DNA from: Diaporthe sp. PMI_573 | Taxonomy: Eukaryota > Ascomycota > Sordariomycetes > Diaporthales > Diaporthaceae | Assembly (NCBI GenBank): GCA_021399435.1 | Contig: JAJTUP010000017.1 | Coordinates: 930,001-994,000 of the forward strand | DNA: 64,000 bases | Direction of reading: 5' to 3' | Part shown: piece by piece, positions 56,897 to 64,000 of the stretch | Layout: every line of letters starts with the position of its first letter | Numbering within the stretch: the first letter of the stretch is position 1 | Notes under the pieces: generated by a model | What the model was told of the DNA's origin: nothing | Database searches by the model: none | Seen by the model: the letters and a program-made list of their open reading frames with translations, nothing else | Position numbers and translations under genes: made by a program

Positions 56897-57240
56897 TTAT
56901 TCTAAAAGAATGGCATAATTATAGGTCTTTTACCCTTATACTTAGAAGGGATATAATATATATATATAATATACTATTATAACTCTGGTAGTATCTAGGG
57001 TTGAGGGTTTTAAGACTATGTTAATCTTTTAGTATAAAGTATCTACCTTTATATAAATTTAGCTTGAAAAGTCTAGCAGTTTGTATATAATAGCTTTAGC
57101 ACCTAGAAAGTAATGATATAAATTAAGAATTTTGTTAGGAATTTTAAAATTAGACTAACGCTAAAATAAACAAAGAGACACACTATAATTTAAGGTATAT
57201 CAACCTTATGTAAATTATCTCGTTCTTTAATTTTTTAAGC
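56897..57240. other. End of the AT-rich block
   Basis: AT-rich, no genes; composition returns to normal near 57240-57300. Confidence 0.5.
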
Positions 57241-57853
57241 GCCTTTCCTTTTGTGTTATGTAATTGCTTCCTTTATTTCTCTTGATGTAGAAATGACTCC
57301 GCCTCCTCTCAATCGAACCAGCCTCAGTTCACGTGGTGACAATTGTCCTCCGGTCTCGAACGAATCAAGAGGTACGTGAGGAGGAAATCTACCGGTCTCA
57401 TAAAGCTACCAACAGAAGACAGAGAGCTCGCTGAGGCCCCCTTTGGTTCACCGAAGATTGGGAGTGCGCACGGGGAGGCTACGAATGTACTGATGACCAA
57501 CGCACAGGATTCCCTGCAGTCTATTCAAGGTTTGTGCGGCTTCACAAATATACCCTTCGAAAATGATGCCCTATCCCTGTACTCTGATTAAAACCAGGGC
57601 GGTTCATACGGAGGAGGTTACAACCAAAGCTACGCCCTGACTGCCTGCCTTCCGCACGAAGGATGTGGACAAGTTGAATATAGTCAGCCACACCAGCACC
57701 AGTCGCATCAACAGGCGCCAGCGGGCGATATAGCCAAGCTGGACAGACCAGAAGATTTCACAAAATATGTTCCTCGCCGATGCTCATGACGGATCAAGCT
57801 AGCAATTCCGCGTCAGGGGTTGGGTAGAGGACACTTTGTGATAATAACAGACC
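57241..57853. other. Possible gene remnant, unresolved
   Basis: An ATG at 57293 reads MTPPPLNRTSLSSRGDN up to a possible donor (GTACGTGAG). Another frame (57343-57591) gives SSGLERIKRYVRRKSTG. Near 57600-57720 a Gly/Tyr/Gln/His-rich reading (SYGGGYNQSYA, SQPHQHQSHQQAPAG) looks like a low-complexity tail. No coherent gene model or domain. Confidence 0.3.
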
Positions 57854-58460
57854 TTAATCAGCAGGCGCGCTAGATATGCGTGTCGGGTATGCAACACGAC
57901 TGATACTTTTAAACGTCTGAATGTAATGTCCGATACCTCCACATCCTCGGCATGTTCGTCGAGGCCCTTCAGTGGTGCCACCAAGACACCCTTTCGTCAC
58001 CTCTGAACCAGCCACTTTCCCTATAGCTTCGCTGCTTGCATGGTTAAGGAGCCGTGATATCTCCCCCATCTTCCTGTCCAGCCTCTCCGCAATCGCCCAT
58101 CCTCCAATCTTTTCGTACATATCTTCAGGGGAATCCGACACATAACGAGATGTGGTGCTTGCTTCTTCGCACGATATACCCATGACTTTTGCACTATTCC
58201 GGAATTCCTCTGAAGCAGAGTTTGTACCTGGGTCATGTACGATATTGTCTGCAGGTCACTAGCCTCCTAGTTCGCTTCCAAGATAGGGCTGATGGCAGCT
58301 GCTGGACCTGTTTCCCAGAATATGGGGCCGCGAACATCCGAAGATCCGCTTCCTTCTGGCGCTCAGCACGTAAGTAACCCAGGATTATGGGCCCAATCAG
58401 GTTTTGCTTGCCAGGAACAGCGGGTCGTTGCCGTGTTTTTGATACTCTCGTCTGCATATC
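57854..58460 (-). pseudogene. Unidentified frameshifted coding remnant
   Basis: Minus-strand pieces in different frames chain together: VRGPIFWETGPAAAISPI, then (after a TAG) DLQTISYMTQVQTLLQRNSG, then after a shift DSPEDMYEKIGGWAIAERLD and EISRLLNHASSEAIGK, ending with CRGCGGIGHYIQTFK. Protein-like composition but at least one stop and one frameshift. It lies directly downstream of the HET pseudogene on the same strand. No family named with confidence. Confidence 0.4.
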
Positions 58461-58850
58461 ATGATGAGAGTATTAGAGACGGTGAGGCCTATTTACATAA
58501 TGAGATGAGGCAGGAGAAGACGTCAAGCACGAGGACAAGGTATCATGAGAACATAACATATGGATTACGACAACGCCAGACCCTCCCTTCCATTTGCATA
58601 AACACAATCCATACTGAGATAGAGTGTTGGCAGATACTGCATCAGACTAGCCAGGCGTCTGGCAGAGCTTGACTCCCTGGCCACCAGACCTCTGTATTGC
58701 CCTCTTGCCTGCTTTCGACCATGTCCTGAAGAGGGATCCAAACCCCGAATACTTTGTAGCAAGGCTGGCTGATTAGAAAATCACCGTGCGTCGTCGGTGG
58801 GCTTTCTGGTAAAGCCTCGTATATCAGAGGTTATCGCTGCGAGCTTGATG

Positions 58851-60640
58851 CCGGATCTATCCGTACACTCTTGATTCCACCTCGCCCCTCGGTTGAACCC
58901 AGTGACGAAAAGTCGATATTGCCACGATAGAAACCCAGCCGCATAGATTGCGAATCGCCGCCACTCAGCATGATTCTGACGCCACTTTTCTGGCAAATGT
59001 CCTCATTCAGGCGTACAGTCAGAGTCATCAGTTTGTACAACACTTCCGTGATGGTTTCAATGTTCCATGGGTCTTTTGCAAAGAATCTGCCATAGTTGGC
59101 GATAAAATCTGCGAAAAGATCGTCTTCCCCAGCAAATTGCAGTTCCAGAACGGCGCGTAAAGGTTACTCGCTCTCAGCTCTTGGGGCAGCTCTCCTGGAT
59201 GTTGAGGATGAATGTTGAGGACGATATCACTCATTCTTTCAGTCATGTGCGCTGCCATGGCATTATGAAACAGTGTAGGCCACTTGCATCACTGATTTCA
59301 TTTGTTTGATAAGGATCAGCTTTGCTTCGTCCTTGCCGTGCTCATCGACCAATTCCGCCATGTAGGTATCGAAGTCCTTTGCGGTAGTCGAGATGCGCGG
59401 CCTGAATTCCCTAAAACCATTGGCGTCGCCGAATTGACAATCGGTATTCCTAGCGAATATGGGTATATCGGGCCATAGACATCTCGGAAACTGATTTCGG
59501 ATGGCGCTTTAACTAATTGCAATATTCTGTGGTAATAATCTGGGTACCAGATCGCAGAACCGCGGCTCGTTTCGTCGAACAGCCCTTGGGGAGCCGTAGT
59601 AAGGAATGTTTCTCCTTCCTTGGCGTGTAGCTGGTTCAATGTGTCCTGCATAAGACAGTGCATTGTATGGGTTTTAGGTTCCTCAGGCACGACATAGAGA
59701 GGCCAGTCAGGAAATACGGCCAGCACATAGTCTTGAACATGAGTTGAGGTCCGAGTGACCAGGTCCAGATCGAAGCTCTGGGCAATGAGCAAAATGCCCC
59801 ACCGGAGCTGCCCGAAGGGGTCTGGCGAACTGGAGGCTATCCTGCTGGCGTTCTTCAAAGCTGCTCCATTGAGGAACTCATAGGATGGCAATAAGTCTCC
59901 TAAGCCGACTGAATTCGGGCCCACCACATTTGCCTTGATTTCACGTTTCGCGTAATCTTGAACCGATAATTGGTGGCTATGGAGCATGACGCCAGCGACA
60001 TGAGCAGACAGGCCTCGATCCAGGAAGCTTTGGCGCTTGAGTGCTAAGTACGGTCGAAGATGCGCCGCATCGACTGTGCCCAATTCCTCTTTTCGAGCAC
60101 AGGCCGGTGTGATATTTGACGCCCACACGCAGCGAATGCTTCGCGAATACATCAGCTCCTGCCGCGTCCAGAGGCGCCTGAACCATGAAGAGGATGCAGT
60201 GAAGTTGATGCAATGGTCGTAGTTCTCGAGGCATTTATAAAACGCTTTCGAACGGAGATCTTCTGATTCGTGTGTACCCTGGAATTTGACTTTGCGAATG
60301 AAGTCATGAAGACATTTGCAGGGATGATCGAGCATGAGCACCACGACTTGAAAAGTGCGGAATATAGTGGGAATCTTGGCAAGATTCTCTCGAATAGCTT
60401 CATCGCTCTGCACAATGCAGAGCTGGTCCAGCCAGAGAGGACCACTGGATGACAGTTCTGCGATACGCGCAATCACGTCTTGCACGTTCCATTCCTCTCC
60501 AAGTTCAAGAGATATACTGTACGTCGTCTCGCCTCGTCTTTGGAATGTCCGATGAGAACCTGCTGGCGGTTGAATTCACCCCACGTGTAAGAGACTACTG
60601 TTGCCTGGTCTTCCTCTAAGGGCACTTCCAGGCTTTTTGA
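58851..60640 (-). pseudogene. HET-domain (heterokaryon incompatibility) protein, multiply frameshifted
   Basis: Minus strand. N-terminal VVSYTWGEFNRQQVLIGHS (about 60600-60545) is the opening of a HET domain. After a frame change, ISLELGEEWNVQDVIARI leads into the open frame to 59316, with PLWLDQLCIVQSDE, IPTIFRTFQVVVLM and SSWFRRLWTRQE, the core HET motifs. The C-terminal part needs further shifts: FDTYMAELVDEHGKDEAKLI, then NAMAAHMTERMSDIVLNIH, then EDDLFADFIANYGRFFAKDP to SLGSTEGRGGIKSVRIDP, ending at 58853. At least three frame changes without splice sites argue for a pseudogene. HET proteins trigger cell death in fungal non-self recognition. Confidence 0.75.
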
Positions 60641-62000
60641 TTACCAAGTGCGGAGATAATGTGTATGAGCATGTTGAGTCGTTGCAGATATGCATGGAAG
60701 CAACGCGAGCTTTCTGCGGCTTGGTGTCCTGTGTTGGAGGCATCGTCATGTTCTGGACCCTACTTCGCGTATTTTAGGCGAGGATAACGTGGAAAAAGGG
60801 TTGCATCGACGCGGGGCAGGATTTTAGAGCTCTTATACCTCTGGCCAGGTCGCACCAAAACTGCCTGCCAAGACAACTAATGTTGTGTATCATCGACTCG
60901 AACCTCACAACATTGGCTGGAGGATTTCAGCTGACCTCTAGGTAACCATCGGTGCTAGGAACAGATGGCTTTCGCAGAAGTAGAATAAGAATCTTTCCTT
61001 GACTGTTGGTTGCAAAGCCGGTGCTAGAGCGGTGGTGTTATTGATTTTCCCAGTGCGTCGACCCAATAGCCTTATCATAGCTGAAGCTAGAAGTTTGAAG
61101 ACAGGCTCGGGCATTTCGAAGCGCCGGAAGAAACACTCGCTACAGCCCACATGCAATATCTCCGAATACGAACTTGAACCAACTTCTCTCCGTTGATTTC
61201 TCACCCTTGGTGACCCGCCATCAGCACCACCCGACCTTGTGGCTTCACCTCGATCATCTTTGAATACCAGGTGCCAACTGGCAGCCCATACAGGTGAAAA
61301 TTAGTTCCCGGCTTTGACTGAATATGAGTGGGGAGTCCTGAGGAAAACATACACCAGGATTCATGTGAAGTGTTTTGCTTTCAGTTCAGGCCAGGCATCC
61401 AAAATAGTTGACGGCGTTGCTTATTATCAATGCCTGCAGTTGCCGCTGTGATGCTGTGAGTATCTAGACCGGTTCATATATCATCTATCGTCATATCTCC
61501 TCGATTAATATCATGGAAAGTGCACATGCCCTTGAATTCAGTCCTCTAGTGGCTCACATCTACCCTTTCTTAAGCCCCAGAGGCCTTTATGAAATTGGTA
61601 CACAACCTCATCCACAGCGCCTTTCAGATATTCCCCTTCGGACATCTTATACTTTACACCCTCTGTTTCTTGGATATATTCGCTGATCTATCCGTCCCAA
61701 CGATCATCCACAACCGGCGATGAAGTCATTCTGGGGACCACAAGGTCTGTGCGTGGACCACATGGGCCGCACTCCTGGCATTTCAGCTCGATCCCTCAAT
61801 CAAGTACAGCATACTTGAAAGGTTAACTTCCATTCAGGCTTGAGCCCGGTCATCTCCCGCTACATCCTGAGTAGCTTCAGCACTACCCCAACGCCTTCTC
61901 CGCTTGTCCCGGAGCTTTCTGCAGCTAAAAATATCTTGGCGCCTCCAGTACTAATCAAGAAGCTCCCCTCTCGCCAAATTCTGAGCATCCTTCGTGTAAA
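60641..62000. other. Intergenic; a short reductase-like reading only
   Basis: No complete gene. On the minus strand near 61290-61215 a reading YGLPVGTWYSKMIEVKPQGR followed by VVLMAG resembles the cofactor-domain end of a zinc-type alcohol dehydrogenase, but nothing around it extends the similarity. A frame at 60938-61204 (minus) has no domain. Confidence 0.3.
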
Positions 62001-62993
62001 TTAGAGTCCGAGTGCTATAGCACCGAGCACAACAGCTCCAAGAGCCGCCTTAACCCTCTCCTTGGTCGCACCCGACGATATAAGGTTTGTAGTTGAACTC
62101 AGAGTAGGCGCAGTCGTTGTCGTAGATGTTCTTCTGGACGTAGTCGAAGTTGGAGAAGAGCTCGCAGAAGAGCCAACATTAACTGCAGACGTGGCAGTTG
62201 AAGGTCTCGTAGTCGACGTGGCGGCTCCACCTCCATTCGATGTAGGAATAACGGATACAGAAGAGCTGGAGCCAGAGCCTCCTCTAAGTCCATTACCAGA
62301 TGTGCAAGATCCAGCCTCATCGGAGCAGTCGCAAATTCCACTGGTTTCGGTACCACACCAGATAACGCCGGACCCGCAGTTTGAGCATGCGCTTGAACAC
62401 GTCTCTCCGGAGCCACAGATATCACCACCACCACCAGTGCATGACCCAGTGGAGTCTGAGCAATCGCATGCTCCATTGCTCTCGGTACCGCACCAGATGT
62501 ATCCCGTACCACAGCTTATGCAAGCAGACGTGCAAGTGGACCCCTGGCCGCAGATGTCTGGAAGAATCATATTAGCATTACTTAAAACCTATGCCCAGAG
62601 AGTCGACTCACCTCCATCTCCACCACTCCCTCCACTCCCACCACCAGTGCAAGACCCATTTTCATCCGAGCAGTCACAAGAACCACCAGTCTCAGTACCG
62701 CACCATTTAAAGCCAGAGCCACAGCTTGCGCAAGCCGCCGAGCAAGTCTCGCCACTGCCACAGAGTTGTCTCTTGTTCAAGCTATCCTCGAAACCTCCGT
62801 AGAAGATATCGCGTTGGATGCGTGCATAGACCATCTCGACATTGCTCCGCTTTACCATTACCATGGCTTTCAAAGGGACATCATCTCGAGCCAACAAGGC
62901 TGACTTTGCAGCGCGCCCATAGAGAAGTCCATTGTCGGCAACGGCGAGGGGTGTGAGTGCCGCAAGGAGTAGGAAGAAATTTGTGAGCTCCAT
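62001..62993 (-). CDS. Secreted Cys-rich triple-repeat protein, probable GPI anchor
   Basis: Two exons, 62993-62612 and 62557-62001, with a 54-bp GT-AG intron (62558-62611). The start MELTNFFLLLAALTPLAVADNG is a clear signal peptide. After about 75 residues come three copies of a 35-38-residue module with ten Cys-spaced positions: CGxGxTCxxxCxxCGxGxxWCGTExxGxCDCSDxxGSC. The first ends exon 1; the other two are in exon 2. Gly-rich linkers join them. A Ser/Thr-rich stalk follows, then SSGATKERVKAALGAVVLGA and a hydrophobic end, fitting a GPI signal. About 312 residues. Likely on the cell wall or outer membrane face; function unknown, with adhesin or effector-like roles possible. Looks intact. 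Confidence 0.82.
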
Positions 62994-63489
62994 GGCGAAT
63001 TGGTGGTGCGACTTGCTAATGGTTTCTGAAAGAGAGAATTTGGAGGGACACAAGGGGGCACAGAGCTCTTTTGTACTTATGTACTTTCTACACCCCCCAG
63101 CCATAATCAACATTCTCCCATATTAGAAGATGCCTTGCCATTCTCGAAGCTATGCTCATTTTGCGCATCGCAGCCTTCTGAGCCGTAGGAAAATGCCTTG
63201 CGATGCACATATCCAGGTACTAACCAAGCAGCGGGGACTACGCGATTGGCCTTACCTCTCCAGCTGAACCATTCCGCATAAACCGCATTCGAATGAACTC
63301 TACTAGCTAACTCTTGGCACCACCCACCAACGCTTCTCTTCAATAGAACCCCACGAGGCGTAAACCTGGCAGAAGCGGCTGGACTTATACCCAAAATTAG
63401 AGTTCAGGGGGCTCTCAACTTAGTCGACGCCTACCTTCCCCAAGTGTGCCTAGATTCCTGGCTTTTTTCGGCTGGGTATGCGTCGTGAG
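62994..63489. other. Intergenic, upstream of the Cys-rich gene
   Basis: A minus-strand frame at 63107-63394 has no domain. The first 100 bp or so should hold the promoter of the gene starting at 62993. Confidence 0.4.
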
Positions 63490-63756
63490 TCAAGATCTAT
63501 CCGGGTTCGATTCCTGGTGGTTCAAGTTCTGAGAGCAATCTCGAAGGTGTTTTAGTGCCAGGTGGAGGTTTGTTGTGATGCGCAGGTAACCGTTGTCTGT
63601 GGAAACAGACTGAGGCTTTTCTGAAGAACCCCATGCGTAGGATAAAGCCTCGTACAGATGGGTCCCTTTCCCCGAGTCCAGGAGATGGTAATCGAAGAGT
63701 TGGCCTTGTATCCGGGCATGTTCGTCTCGATGCGGCATCATGAAACCGGCCAGCAA
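63490..63756 (-). pseudogene. HET-domain protein, N-terminal fragment
   Basis: Minus-strand frame, probable start MMPHRDEHARIQGQLFDYHL near 63741, then HLYEALSYAWGSSEKPQSVS and NGYLRITTNLHLALKHLRD. EALSYAWG and the L-x-x-AL-x-x-LRD block are the first conserved parts of HET domains. After HLRD the expected DAICINQ block is absent; the frame ends at 63490 and no continuation appears further down. It is therefore a truncated gene or has an exon I cannot find. The break region contains a tRNA T-arm-like sequence on the other strand. Confidence 0.6.
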
Positions 63757-64000
63757 TCAGCCGACAATCGCGGCACAGAGGTAGTTTTCATTGGCAGAAG
63801 CATACCCCTCCTTAACAGTCAATACTGAACGGCAGGGCAAGGGGGGCTCACAGCTTCTGCTGCAGGCGGCAGAAAGAGGACGCTCCTCAGCGGCTCAGGG
63901 CATGATGAGTATATTTTGCATATCGCGATTGGTCGCCGTTGATGGCGGCAAGAGATAGCAAAACTTACCCGGACCGATAACGCAAGCCACAACGGGATAT
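63757..64000. other. Right edge, no gene seen
   Basis: Upstream of the HET fragment; no coding signal in 244 bp. Confidence 0.4.

Noticed and set aside
61215..61290. Short alcohol-dehydrogenase-like reading
   Set aside because: Only about 26 residues resemble the family and no extension was found on either side.
62062..62802. 246-codon plus-strand open frame
   Set aside because: Antisense shadow of the Cys-rich repeat gene; Pro-rich content follows from its Gly/Ser codons.
63445..63525. Functional tRNA gene
   Set aside because: T-arm present but no matching acceptor stem, D-arm or anticodon stem upstream.

Overview
The window looks like genomic DNA of a filamentous ascomycete (Pezizomycotina). 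Genes carry short introns of about 50-90 bp. There are heterokaryon-incompatibility (HET) genes, a fungal amidase, an alpha-ketoglutarate dioxygenase and a secreted Cys-rich GPI-type protein. A 36-kb AT-rich block is full of retrotransposons in which TGG/CAG have become TAG and Cys codons have become Tyr, the mark of repeat-induced point mutation (RIP, CpA to TpA). I cannot name the species.

Layout. (1) 1-13 kb, ordinary composition: an acyltransferase-3 membrane enzyme running off the left edge, a decayed histidine-phosphatase gene, a short-chain dehydrogenase, a TPR-like fragment, an amidase, a TauD/TfdA-type dioxygenase with a GC-AG intron, a broken citrate-synthase N-terminus and two orphan genes. 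SDR, amidase, dioxygenase and acyltransferase side by side suggest a catabolic or specialised-metabolism neighbourhood; that is inference. (2) 13.8-21.4 kb: four orphan genes, three with an N-terminal membrane anchor. Two of them diverge from a shared 0.8-kb spacer that contains a 51-52-bp minisatellite. (3) 21.45-57.2 kb: a RIP-damaged transposon graveyard with sharp edges. It begins with a Tc1/mariner relic whose TIR marks the left border. Then come LTR fragments, tRNA-derived SINE-like sequences and a large Ty3/Gypsy element (Gypsy-1, 25502-45197). A second Gypsy (Gypsy-2, 35480-43187) is inserted inside Gypsy-1. A truncated inverted copy of Gypsy-2, an LTR-like remnant, a Copia element on the minus strand (48170-54979) and a 477-bp tandem duplication follow. 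(4) 57.2-64 kb: HET-type and unidentified pseudogenes, a three-repeat Cys-rich secreted protein and the start of another HET gene.

Most unusual content. Between pol and the 3' LTR, Gypsy-1 carries two extra RIP-damaged open frames in divergent orientation that do not look retroviral; Gypsy-2 landed inside one of them. The Gypsy-2 family carries a conserved antisense Cys-rich, coiled-coil frame near its 3' end, visible in both copies. All exon boundaries were read by eye and should be taken as predictions.
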